This document shows positions 53,588 to 63,691 of a stretch of 64,000 bases of DNA, one piece after another (the first letter of the stretch is position 1; every line of letters starts with the position of its first letter). Position numbers and translations under genes: made by a program. The notes under the pieces were generated by a model. That model was not told the DNA's origin. It searched no databases and was given only the letters and a program-made list of their open reading frames with translations. Source of the stretch: an uncultured Erythrobacter sp. (GTDB lineage: Bacteria; Pseudomonadota; Alphaproteobacteria; Sphingomonadales; Sphingomonadaceae); NCBI RefSeq assembly GCF_958304185.1, contig NZ_OY284433.1:1364001-1428000 (forward strand). The letters run 5' to 3'.

Positions 53588-53941
53588 TTAGATTACCTTG
53601 TCAGGTGAGGGATCGTGGCGGTGACGCTGCGCCTTGCCGAGCACGCGTTCCAGCCGCTCTGCCATCGTGTTGGCCGCGATCCGGGCTGCCGCATCAACAT
53701 CGGACGCCTTGCCGGTCACGCCAATCGGGCGACTGCCGCGCGGACGCGCTTCGATGGTGCAATGCTTGTCATCCGCACCATGCTTACGACCGTTGACGTC
53801 CGAGACATGGACCTCGATCCGCGTCAGCCGATCAGCAAAGCGTTCCAGCCGCTTGCGCACCTGCGCCTCGATCCGATGGGCGACGTTCTGCGTGCCCATC
53901 ACCGAACTGTCGGTGTTGAACTGGAACTGCATGGTGGTCAT
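53588..53941 (-). CDS. Ribosome hibernation promoting factor type protein (HPF/RaiA)
   Basis: This 117-residue protein has the HPF/RaiA plan: a beta strand start, RIEAQVRKRLERFADRLTRI, VHVSDVNGRKHGADDKHC and a closing helix (AARIAANTMAERLERVLGKA). It is the short form lacking the C-terminal dimerisation domain. Such proteins bind the 30S subunit in stationary phase. A start at 53932 is also possible. Confidence 0.8.
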   Translation of the reverse strand: MTTMQFQFNTDSSVMGTQNVAHRIEAQVRKRLERFADRLTRIEVHVSDVNGRKHGADDKHCTIEARPRGSRPIGVTGKASDVDAAARIAANTMAERLERVLGKAQRHRHDPSPDKVI

Positions 53942-54030
53942 GGCTGTCTCTCCTTGGGTTCAGTGTCCTGTTGCCCAAGAAGAATATGGGGTGCGCTGAT
54001 CCGGCTTTCCAGCGGAATCAGGCGAGATGT

Positions 54031-54243
54031 TCAGGACAGGAGATGATCGGCCGCGCGCTTTTCGGCCCGGACGCGGTCAGCTTTGACGCGCTCTTCCGCG
54101 GTCTTGCGGGCTTGCTCGGCGAGGCCGCGCCAGGTCTTTTCCGACCGCAATTCGCGGTCACGCACGTTGTCCAGCGTGGCCTTGCCAGCAAGGGCAGCGG
54201 CTTCATCGGCACGTTCGCAGTAGAATTCGTAGGTCTGGGCCAT
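54031..54243 (-). CDS. Small charged helical protein
   Basis: This 70-residue protein is strongly charged and probably a helical coil (FYCERADEAAALAGKATLDN; AEERVKADRVRAEKRAADHL). No family is recognised. It lies between the HPF-like and cold-shock genes and may be part of stress-related DNA. Confidence 0.6.
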   Translation of the reverse strand: MAQTYEFYCERADEAAALAGKATLDNVRDRELRSEKTWRGLAEQARKTAEERVKADRVRAEKRAADHLLS

Positions 54244-54328
54244 CAGGCGCTCCTGCCATGGGAGGGGGTAGGCGGGAATCTGAGGTGGCAGGCAGGGCGC
54301 ACGAAGCGCCCTGCCGCCGGTATTCAGC

Positions 54329-54538
54329 TTAGGCAGCCGCCAGATTCACGGCGCTTTCCTTGCCATTACGGCCGCGCTCGAGATCGAAGCTCAGACGCTG
54401 ATCCTTTTCAAGGCTGTGCATGCCAGCGGCCTGCACGGCAGTGATGTGGACGAAGCTGTCCGACGAGCCATCGTCAGGCTGAATGAAGCCATAGCCCTTG
54501 TCGGTGTTGAAGAACTTTACGGTTCCGGTCTTGCTCAT
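54329..54538 (-). CDS. Cold-shock domain protein
   Basis: This 69-residue protein is a single cold-shock domain: GTVKFFNTDKGYGFIQPDDG with the RNP1 motif and DSFVHITAVQAAGM with RNP2. It binds RNA or single-stranded DNA. A GAAAGGA site lies eight bases before the ATG, and about 60 bases of leader follow the upstream repeat region. Confidence 0.95.
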   Translation of the reverse strand: MSKTGTVKFFNTDKGYGFIQPDDGSSDSFVHITAVQAAGMHSLEKDQRLSFDLERGRNGKESAVNLAAA

Positions 54539-54759
54539 GGAGTGTTCCTTTCAAGAACAATGTATTCCGCACGGCAAAGGGCCGAACGGTTAGTGCGTCG
54601 TATCGTCACATGAAAGGAAGTCGTCGTCTGGTTTACGCCGGGGGCCAAACGGCCAAGCGGCGGAGCGCAAATTTCGAAGTCCGTCGCAAATTTCGACGTC
54701 AGCGGGGGCTGTGTAGCACACAAGCGGGGGTTTACCTAATCGGGGGAAAGGGAAGGCGG

Positions 54760-55187
54760 GTTCGCGCAGAGATCGCAGAGGAAAGAGAGGGAATCCTTGT
54801 GGTGCGACCGCGCCTCCGCGCGGTCGTCCTCGGTGCGTTTCGATCCCTGCGGGACCGAGCACCTGCGGCTCGCGCCGTGCGCTCGCGGCCCTGCGGGCCG
54901 AACCAGCGCAACCCGTGCCGTTTCGCGGTGGCTCGGTCCGCCAGCGGACGGACCGCAAGGCCGACCGGCCGCCCGCAGGTGCCCGGACCCCGGACTTGAT
55001 CCGGGGGGAGGAACAGCACCGAGCACGACCGCGCGGAGGCGCGGTCGCACACCAGAAAGCTGACAAAGTTGACAGGGTGTCAAGCGCCATTTCTGCCTTT
55101 TTTATCATGTAATTCAACGTTCTAAGCCCGAAATACGAAGTTGACACTTCGCCATGTCCGGGGGGGGGGCAGCAGCAACCCGACCGA
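54760..55187. repeat. Repeat cluster upstream of the cold-shock gene
   Basis: The 650 bases between the cold-shock and helix-turn-helix genes hold no gene. A family A word (GTTCGCGCAGAGATCGCAGA, about 54763) lies at one end. An inverted pair of about 33 bases (GTGCGACCGCGCCTCCGCGC near 54801 and CGACCGCGCGGAGGCGCGGT near 55026) brackets about 180 bases. Inside are a CCCCGGACTTGATCCGGGGG palindrome (about 54990) and other hairpins. Family B copy 2 (TGACAAAGTTGACAGGGTGT to GTTGACACTTCGCC, 55061-55153) and a run of ten Gs at 55160-55169 follow. Confidence 0.5.
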
Positions 55188-55796
55188 TCACCGGGGCACC
55201 CCTTCCGCCCGATCATCCGCGTCATAGTCCGCGCCCCCTTCCCCCTCCTCCTCCGCGAGGCGCGCGGCTTCGGCAGCGTCATATTCGGCGTAGAGCGCCT
55301 CGCGCTCCTCATCCAATTGCTCGTCCCAGGTTTCCGGGCCCTGTTCGACCCGTTCGCGGAGCGGGCCGAAATCCTCCGGCCCATACTCCGCCGCCGGATG
55401 CGAGGCCGAGGTGCGCCGCGCCCCGCCCGTCCCGCGCATCGCCAGCAGCGCCAGCGTCAGCCGTTCATCATAGCGCCGCGTGGTGCCGACCAGCTCGCCA
55501 TTGTAGAAATGCTGCACCTCAACCCCGTTAATCGCCCGGTCGAGCGCGGCTTCGGCCAGCGCATCGAAGCGGCAGCGGAACGCCGCCGTCCAGGCGAGAT
55601 CGAACGGCTCCCCCTTCAACCGCGCGCGCAAGGCATAGGCCGATTGCCGGCTCATCCCCACCGCCCGCGCCGCCTCGGACACGGAATGCGAGGCGGCGAG
55701 CGCATCGAGGAAAGTGACCTGACGCTGCGTGGTCCAGCCATCGTGGCGGATCGGGGCGAGCGCGAGGGGCGAAGCGGGGGTGCGAGCTTGCGTCAT
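55188..55796 (-). CDS. Helix-turn-helix protein (terminase-small-like)
   Basis: This 202-residue protein has an N-terminal helix-turn-helix: WTTQRQVTFLDALAASHSVS then EAARAVGMSRQSAYALRARL. A helical region and a long acidic, alanine-rich tail follow. It resembles the small-terminase/HTH-type proteins common in sphingomonads. It could regulate transcription. No phage genes are nearby. Confidence 0.7.
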   Translation of the reverse strand: MTQARTPASPLALAPIRHDGWTTQRQVTFLDALAASHSVSEAARAVGMSRQSAYALRARLKGEPFDLAWTAAFRCRFDALAEAALDRAINGVEVQHFYNGELVGTTRRYDERLTLALLAMRGTGGARRTSASHPAAEYGPEDFGPLRERVEQGPETWDEQLDEEREALYAEYDAAEAARLAEEEGEGGADYDADDRAEGVPR

Positions 55797-55883
55797 GGGC
55801 CGGAGGATGACGCGCGATCTGGGAGTAGGAAAGAGCGCGCGTTGCCATTGTCCGCGCCGTCTGCGCTGGGCTAGAGCCGTCCC

Positions 55884-56336
55884 ATGTCACCCGTCACCAT
55901 TCTGATCGACGCCGACGCCTGCCCGGTGAAGGACGAGATCTACCGCGTCGCCCTGCGCTTCCGCGCCGAGGTGCGCGTGGTCAGCAACGCCCCGTTCCGC
56001 ATTCCCGATAGCCCGCGGGTGACGCGCGTGGTGGTGTCGGACAGCTTTGACGCGGCGGACGACTGGATCGCCGAGGCAGCGGATGCGCGTTCGCTGGTAG
56101 TGACCGCCGACATATTGCTCGCCGAACGCTGCCTGAAAGCCGGCGCGCGGGTGCTGAAACACAACGGCGAGGAATTTACCGCCGCCAGCATCGGCGGAGC
56201 CATCGCGACCCGCGCGATCATGGCGGATTTGCGCGCCGGGATGGACGGGGTCGGCGGCGGGCCAGCGCCGTTCAGCAAGGCGGATCGCTCGCGGTTTTTG
56301 CAGGCGCTGGACCGGGTGTTGGTGGGGATGGGGTGA
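55884..56336 (+). CDS. YaiI/YqxD (DUF188) family protein
   Basis: This 150-residue protein begins ILIDADACPVKDEIYRVALR, the opening of the UPF0178 (YaiI/YqxD) family, with VVSDSFDAADDWIAE and LVVTADILLAERCLKAGARV after it. It is a PIN-like fold of unknown function. It is divergent from the HTH gene. Confidence 0.9.
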   Translation: MSPVTILIDADACPVKDEIYRVALRFRAEVRVVSNAPFRIPDSPRVTRVVVSDSFDAADDWIAEAADARSLVVTADILLAERCLKAGARVLKHNGEEFTAASIGGAIATRAIMADLRAGMDGVGGGPAPFSKADRSRFLQALDRVLVGMG

Positions 56337-56431
56337 TGGGGGGTGCCTTCCTCTCGAAATACTCACCTAAATTCACCGACTTGGTGGCGAGGCGACTCGC
56401 CAAATAATTATTCCCGAGTTATCAATTCGGA

Positions 56432-56929
56432 ATGTTGGATCCCTATCATCCGTTTGTTAAGAACTGGAAGGAACTGAGTGGCCTGCTCGCGTGGTCGCGA
56501 CCTGACCCTCAAGACGGCTACATGTCGATCTTGGCGCCTCTTGAAATTGACGGTGTGACAATCGCAAATTTGGCTTTGCGATGCGGTTGCTATGAGCAAT
56601 CACCGGACTCAAACATCACGCTTCAGCTTGAAGTTGGGGTCGATGGCTCGCGGACCCGAATACCGCTGGCTAGGATCGACTGGCGTCCGATTTCGCCCCG
56701 CCACCGAAATCCCGACAGGACCATGATTCATGGCGACCATGTTCATCCCTTTGAACGCAATTGGCTGAAGACGGAACAGCGAATGCGACAAGGCAATTTG
56801 CCCATTGCAGAGCAAATTTCTGCGCCAATACACACGTTTAGCGATCTTCTTGACTTAGGCAGGGAAGTCTTTAGAATCAAAGATATAGACAGACTTCCGA
56901 TGCCGGAGTGGTCTCCGAAGTTGATATGA
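56432..56929 (+). CDS. Unknown protein of a two-gene lower-GC cassette
   Basis: This 165-residue protein has a beta-rich first half (GYMSILAPLEIDGVTIANLA) and a middle with RIDWRPISPRHRNPDRTMIH, GDHVHPFERNW. This pattern recalls the DUF6978 group, but I cannot confirm it. The second half is helical. It begins 95 bases after the yaiI gene with no strong ribosome site and lies five bases before the next gene, so both form a unit. GC is well below the flanking genes. Confidence 0.65.
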   Translation: MLDPYHPFVKNWKELSGLLAWSRPDPQDGYMSILAPLEIDGVTIANLALRCGCYEQSPDSNITLQLEVGVDGSRTRIPLARIDWRPISPRHRNPDRTMIHGDHVHPFERNWLKTEQRMRQGNLPIAEQISAPIHTFSDLLDLGREVFRIKDIDRLPMPEWSPKLI

Positions 56930-56933
56930 AATC

Positions 56934-57683
56934 ATGATCGCGCTTGAGACATCTAGAAATCATGCTGCGGTAGTCGAGGCGGCTGCGCGCTCCCTGCTGT
57001 CTGTCAGCCACGAAAGCGATATTAGCCTGATCACGCTTCCGCTTTTTTACCCGAGCGGCGCTGCCGTTGTAGTGGAGGTTGTCGGAGGGCGGGATAGCTT
57101 CTTCGTCAATGACGGGGGGCGAGCATATCGGGAAGTTGAGATGTTCGGCGGCGAGCATCTTTTCGGAAGAAATTCATCACAAATTGCTGAGAGTTTTTCG
57201 ATCGATGCGAGCAAGAGAAGTTTCTCGGCGTTTGCCTCAATCGAACAACTGGCTGCCACAATCGCCGACGTTGGCGCCGCCTCAGTTCAACTTGCAAGCC
57301 GCATTTGCGAACGCATAGTCGTCCGCCATGAGACTGTCATTGCTTCCGGGTTTTACCGAAAACTGGTCCAAGTTTTTGGTCAAGATCGCGTTGTCCAAGA
57401 CGCCACTATCGAAGGGGCATCCAGCCACCAATGGAAGATATCTGCGCTTGTGCACGCAGACGGGCGCGAAATTGCGTTTGAGGCAGTCTCTAACCATCAC
57501 AGCTCAGTTTATTCATCTGCGACGATGTTCCATGATATCGCACTGCTGAGCCGCAAACCTGTTCCTATTGCGGTGGTCAGGAACAAAACCGAAATGGGCG
57601 CATACCTCGGAATACTCTCGCAAGCCGCAAATGTGATCGAGGCGGACGTATCAAATAATACGATTGAGAGACTGGCGGCGTAG
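56934..57683 (+). CDS. Unknown protein with a DUF1828-like region
   Basis: This 249-residue protein has, at about 40-75, SGAAVVVEVVGGRDSFFVND, GGRAYREVEMFGG, which resembles the N-terminal beta part of DUF1828 proteins (VxxxDGG pattern). The rest is helical with KISALVHADGREIAFEAVSN, HHSSVY, a possible nuclease-like core, and an RKPVPIAVVRN strand. No function is known. The gene follows its partner by four bases and shares its lower GC, so the pair looks horizontally acquired. Confidence 0.65.
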   Translation: MIALETSRNHAAVVEAAARSLLSVSHESDISLITLPLFYPSGAAVVVEVVGGRDSFFVNDGGRAYREVEMFGGEHLFGRNSSQIAESFSIDASKRSFSAFASIEQLAATIADVGAASVQLASRICERIVVRHETVIASGFYRKLVQVFGQDRVVQDATIEGASSHQWKISALVHADGREIAFEAVSNHHSSVYSSATMFHDIALLSRKPVPIAVVRNKTEMGAYLGILSQAANVIEADVSNNTIERLAA

Positions 57684-57802
57684 ACCGACTTTCGGTTGAT
57701 TTTCGATTGGCCGTAGAATGCAACCTCCCCCCACATTGACACCCCACCCCATCAGGCCCACGCTCCGCGCTTGGGCATATCGCCCTCTGATCGGAACATC
57801 CT

Positions 57803-57937
57803 ATGGCCAAGGGCCAACAGAAGAAGAGCCGCGAAGCGCGTAAGCCCAAGGCGGACAAGGGGCCGAAGCTCAACGCCAGCCAGCCCAGCACCAAGCCCGG
57901 CGGGATCAAGGGTCTGGAGAACATGAAGAACTCCTGA
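57803..57937 (+). CDS. 44-residue basic small protein
   Basis: The short frame reads MAKGQQKKSREARKPKADKG, PKLNASQPSTKPGGIKGLEN, MKNS. It is very rich in lysine. A similar small basic protein is common in sphingomonads as far as I recall, but I cannot verify this here. CGGAAC lies upstream. Proteins like this may bind RNA. It is too short for most gene finders. Confidence 0.55.
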   Translation: MAKGQQKKSREARKPKADKGPKLNASQPSTKPGGIKGLENMKNS

Positions 57938-58000
57938 GGCAGCCGGCGCGGGGGTTCTCGCGGGGTTTGCCTTTTGCGCTGCGGCAGCTCAGGACGGGGC

Positions 58001-58681
58001 ATGACCGATACTCGCGCACTCACCCGTCCTGTCACCCGCTTCGCCTCGCGCCGCCCTGCGCCCGCATTGCTTGCGGCGGCGCTCGCTCCGCTGCTGGCGC
58101 TGGCAGGGTGCGCTGCGCCCGGCGCCGAGGCTCCCACCCCGCTCGCGGCGACGGAGGATGCGGCGCAAACCCGCTTCATGGCCGCACTGGCGCGCCATTG
58201 CGGCAAGGCCTATGCGGGCCGCCTCGTCTCCTCCGACGCGGCCGATGCCGATATGGCGGGCGCGGCGATGGTGGTGCATTTTCGCGAATGCGCCGCAGAC
58301 CGCATGGCGATCCCGTTCCATGTCCAGGGCGAGGGCGGCACATGGGACCGCTCGCGCACCTGGCTCATCACCCGCACGCCAGCAGGGCTCAGGCTGAAGC
58401 ACGATCACCGCCACGCAGACGGAACGCATGATGCGGTGACGCTGTATGGCGGGGACACGGCGGATGGCGGCACGGCGACCGCGCAGGACTTCCCGGTCGA
58501 TCAGGAGAGCATCGCGATGTTCTGCGCAGAAGGGCTGACGGCGTCAGTCACCAATGTGTGGCGCGTGGAGATCACCCCGGCGACCTACACCTACCAGCTG
58601 AGCCGCGCAGGCCGCTTGTTCCGGGTGGAGTTCGATCTCACGCAGCCCGTCACCCCGCCGCCCGCGCCCTGGGGATGGTGA
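58001..58681 (+). CDS. Putative lipoprotein
   Basis: The protein has 226 residues from the ATG at 58001, with a twin-arginine-like basic start and a lipobox (LLALAGC). The body has MVVHFRECAADRMAIPFHVQ and a strand-rich end (VTNVWRVEITPATYTYQLSR). It is not recognised. It lies 60 bases from the convergent thiC gene. Confidence 0.65.
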   Translation: MTDTRALTRPVTRFASRRPAPALLAAALAPLLALAGCAAPGAEAPTPLAATEDAAQTRFMAALARHCGKAYAGRLVSSDAADADMAGAAMVVHFRECAADRMAIPFHVQGEGGTWDRSRTWLITRTPAGLRLKHDHRHADGTHDAVTLYGGDTADGGTATAQDFPVDQESIAMFCAEGLTASVTNVWRVEITPATYTYQLSRAGRLFRVEFDLTQPVTPPPAPWGW

Positions 58682-58740
58682 TCCGCGACCGCTGACAGGT
58701 GGCGGGACGGCGCGCCGATCCGGCTCGCCGCCCCTCGCCG

Positions 58741-60784
<2,044 letters not shown>

Positions 60785-60844
60785 GATCGAGCGGGAATAG
60801 AAGGTTTGCGCAGAGGTGTCGAGAGGCGGCGGACAGCGGCTCAT

Positions 60845-61447
60845 TCAGCGATCATCCGCAGGCAAGGTGAACAAACACAGCGCCAGCAGCAGCGTGGCCA
60901 GCACACCCGATCCGCCCGCCAGCGGCACATCGCCCAAGCCATCGCGGCCCAGTGCCATCGACAGCGCATTGGAGATCAGCGCGACAAAGCCTACCCCTGC
61001 AATCACCCCGCCTGATGCGCGGCTGCGGGTGGCCATCCGGCCCAGACCGAACACGATCGCAGCAAGCGCGAGCAGGACCTTCGCCGCGTTGTAGACCATG
61101 AAGGAAAACGCCACCACCGCGCCGAGAACCGGGGCCAGCGAAGGATTTGCCTGTGCCGCGTCGCTCAATGATCCGAACATGGTGAGGCCGACGCCCACCT
61201 GCACCACATTGAGCACCGCCGCTGCCATGATCGCTGACCAGCCGAGATGTAGACGCCGCGTCTGCGCCAAGGCGGAACCCGCAAACGCTGCGAGCAGGAC
61301 GAACAAGATCCCCTCGATCCCCCATAATGGCCTGCGCGAAACGTCTGGCATGGTCAGGTAGAGCGCGGTGTAGATCGCCTGCGTCGCCGCCGCCGCGAGC
61401 AGCAGCAAGGCGACAATCGTGACTGTGCGCTGGCCCGTGATGTGCAT
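60845..61447 (-). CDS. Multi-span membrane protein
   Basis: This 200-residue protein has six hydrophobic stretches, e.g. TIVALLLLAAAATQAIYTAL and VVAFSFMVYNAAKVLLALAA. No family is recognised. It lies 60 bases upstream of the TPP riboswitch on the same strand, so readthrough into thiC is possible but a functional link is unproven. The ATG at 61447 is preferred over 61462. Confidence 0.7.
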   Translation of the reverse strand: MHITGQRTVTIVALLLLAAAATQAIYTALYLTMPDVSRRPLWGIEGILFVLLAAFAGSALAQTRRLHLGWSAIMAAAVLNVVQVGVGLTMFGSLSDAAQANPSLAPVLGAVVAFSFMVYNAAKVLLALAAIVFGLGRMATRSRASGGVIAGVGFVALISNALSMALGRDGLGDVPLAGGSGVLATLLLALCLFTLPADDR

Positions 61448-61666
61448 ATAAAGTTCCCCCAATTGGCGGACTGCAATGAGCCGTCCGGTATTGGCGGGGT
61501 TCGATAGCTATCGGGATAGGGTTACAGCGAAAGTGATCAAAGTTTCGTGCACCAGCATGAGGCCCGCGTCGTCCGGCGTGGTCACATTGGCCAAAGGATT
61601 GCCGTCCACCACCATAAGGGCCGTCGAATAGCGCGGGCGTGCCGCTTTGCTTGCGTCGGTTGGGCC

Positions 61667-62263
61667 TCAGGCAACCCCGCCTGCCGCCTGCCATTCGGCA
61701 ATCGCTTCGATCGGATAGACCAGCATGATGACATTGAAGGTCAGATTGTCGCGCACGACGTAGCCCGCCACCAGTTCACCGATGATCGCCAGCGCCACAG
61801 TCACCTTGACCGGCAGACGCAGCGCCAGCCAGAAGCCGAAGCTCATCCACACCAGGTCAGCGCCCGAATTGAGAACGCTGTCGCCTGAGTAACCAAAGTT
61901 GGCGGTCACCGAGCGAAAGCGATTGATCACCATCGGGGTGTTTTCCAGCACTTCCCACGCAGCCTCCAGCAGCACTGCGAGCGGCAAGCCCCAGCGGAAG
62001 GCCTCGGCCCCGCCCCAGCCGCGCTTTACGAACATCCACCAGCCAAAGGCGTAGAAAATCATCCCGTGGATGATGTGGCTGGGCGTGTACCAATCGGTGA
62101 TATGCTGGCTGTTGCCGCTATCATTGATCTGCCCATGCCACAGCTTGACGTAGCCGCACTCGCAGATCGGCGCGCGGCCCATTGCGAGCAGGATGATGAT
62201 GGTGACAGCCGCGATGGCCAGCGAGACGATAACCGTGCGGCGGTTGGGGATGAGCGCGCCCAT
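61667..62263 (-). CDS. DUF2585 membrane protein
   Basis: This 198-residue protein has about five spans and the DUF2585 stretches CECGYVKLWHGQINDSGNSQ and HITDWYTPSHIIHGMIFYAF, with WEVLENTPMVINRFR after. These conserved polar residues suggest a metal- or ligand-binding membrane protein, function unknown. The gene lies 17 bases before the amidohydrolase gene's end on the same strand. Confidence 0.85.
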   Translation of the reverse strand: MGALIPNRRTVIVSLAIAAVTIIILLAMGRAPICECGYVKLWHGQINDSGNSQHITDWYTPSHIIHGMIFYAFGWWMFVKRGWGGAEAFRWGLPLAVLLEAAWEVLENTPMVINRFRSVTANFGYSGDSVLNSGADLVWMSFGFWLALRLPVKVTVALAIIGELVAGYVVRDNLTFNVIMLVYPIEAIAEWQAAGGVA

Positions 62264-62280
62264 AAAACCTTAGCGCCCGC

Positions 62281-63561
62281 TCATTCGATCACACGCCCGC
62301 GAACCATCACGAAGTCCACCTCTTCCAGCACGGTAACATCGGCCAGCGGATTGCCGTCGACCGCGATGATATCCGCCGAATAGCCGGGGGCGAGCTTGCC
62401 GATCTGGTTGTCCATCCCGAGCACCTTCGCCGCGACGGTGGTCGCGCTGGCGAGGACTTCGCGGTCGGTCATGCCCTGCTTCTTCATCAGCGCCAGTTCC
62501 TCGCCATTGCGGCCATGCTGGTAGACGCCTGCGTCGGTGCCGAAGGCGACCGTGACGCCGTATTGGCGCGCGCGGCTGACGAGGCTAGCCATCAGCGGTT
62601 GCACCGCACGGATCTTGTCTTCGACCACGGGGGTATAGACGCCCTTGCCCAGCCCTTCGCTCACACCTTCCAGCGCCATCAGCGTCGGCACCAGCACGGT
62701 GCCGTTGGCCTTCATCGCCTTGGCAGCGGCTTCATCGAGATAGGTGCCGTGCTCGATTGAATCGATACCCGCTTCGGCGGCCTGCTGGATGCCGCGCGCG
62801 CCGTGGGCGTGGGCCATGACCTTGAGGCCGAGCGAGTGCGCGGTGTCGGCAATCGCCTTCATTTCGGCAGGCGTGAAGTGCGCTTCAAGTCCCCGCCCTT
62901 GCTGCGAGAGCACGCCGCCGGTCGCAGTGATCTTGATCACATCGGCGCCGTTCTGGCTGGCGAGCCGCACTTTCGCGGCGCATTCGACCGCGCCGGTGCA
63001 GGTGAAGCCAGAATCGAGCAGCTCGTTGACCTCGGAGCGGAAGCCGTTGACGTCGCCGTGCCCGCCGATGATCGCCAGCGCCGGGCCAGCGGCAACAATG
63101 CGCGGCCCCGGCACCATGCCCTCGGCCGTGCCGCGGCGCAGCGAGAACGCCGTGTCACGCCCACTGCCCGCTTCGCGCACCGTGGTGAAGCCTGCCAGCG
63201 CGGTGACGCGGGCGTTCTTGGCACCGACCACGACGCCCCATTCGTCAGGCTCGGTCGCTTCTTTCCAGAAATCGCCGCCCGGATCGCCGGTCAGGTGGGT
63301 GTGGAGGTCGATCAGGCCGGGCAGCACCGTCTTGGTCTTGAGATCAATCTCGCGGTCGGCCGTCACGGCACCGTGGCCGGAGGTGATCGACACGATCCTG
63401 CCATCGGTGACGAGAATGGTCGCAGCCCCGGTCGGCTCGGCAGCGGCATCGGTGATCACCGCGCCAGCGCGGATCGCGACGGTCTCGGCCGCGAGCGGCG
63501 CTGCCATCAGCGTGCCGGTCAGCGTCAGCCCCGCCATCAAACGGTTGCGGAATGCCTGCAT
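62281..63561 (-). CDS. Exported amidohydrolase-family enzyme
   Basis: From the ATG at 63561 the protein has 426 residues with a signal peptide (GLTLTGTLMAAPLAA). The metal motif LIDLHTHLTGDPGG, the carboxylated-lysine region DVIKITATGGVLS and KVMAHAHGARGIQQA and FGTDAGVYQHG match the COG1228 group (imidazolonepropionase/Xaa-Pro dipeptidase type). It probably cleaves a periplasmic amide or peptide. Confidence 0.9.
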   Translation of the reverse strand: MQAFRNRLMAGLTLTGTLMAAPLAAETVAIRAGAVITDAAAEPTGAATILVTDGRIVSITSGHGAVTADREIDLKTKTVLPGLIDLHTHLTGDPGGDFWKEATEPDEWGVVVGAKNARVTALAGFTTVREAGSGRDTAFSLRRGTAEGMVPGPRIVAAGPALAIIGGHGDVNGFRSEVNELLDSGFTCTGAVECAAKVRLASQNGADVIKITATGGVLSQQGRGLEAHFTPAEMKAIADTAHSLGLKVMAHAHGARGIQQAAEAGIDSIEHGTYLDEAAAKAMKANGTVLVPTLMALEGVSEGLGKGVYTPVVEDKIRAVQPLMASLVSRARQYGVTVAFGTDAGVYQHGRNGEELALMKKQGMTDREVLASATTVAAKVLGMDNQIGKLAPGYSADIIAVDGNPLADVTVLEEVDFVMVRGRVIE

Positions 63562-63691
63562 GATTGTCTTTCCCCTTGCCTCACATGGCCCAGAGGATTG
63601 ATGGCCCGCCCGCGCCGCCAAGGCAAGCGCAGCGGTGAAAATCGCGGGCCATTAAACTATGCGTTTGGGCAAGGGCAGGCGCAGGCGGGCC

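Noticed and set aside
54590-55384. Minus-strand frame of 264 residues before the cold-shock gene
   Set aside because: It reads through GC-rich repeats and overlaps the HTH gene; no ribosome site and no protein family.
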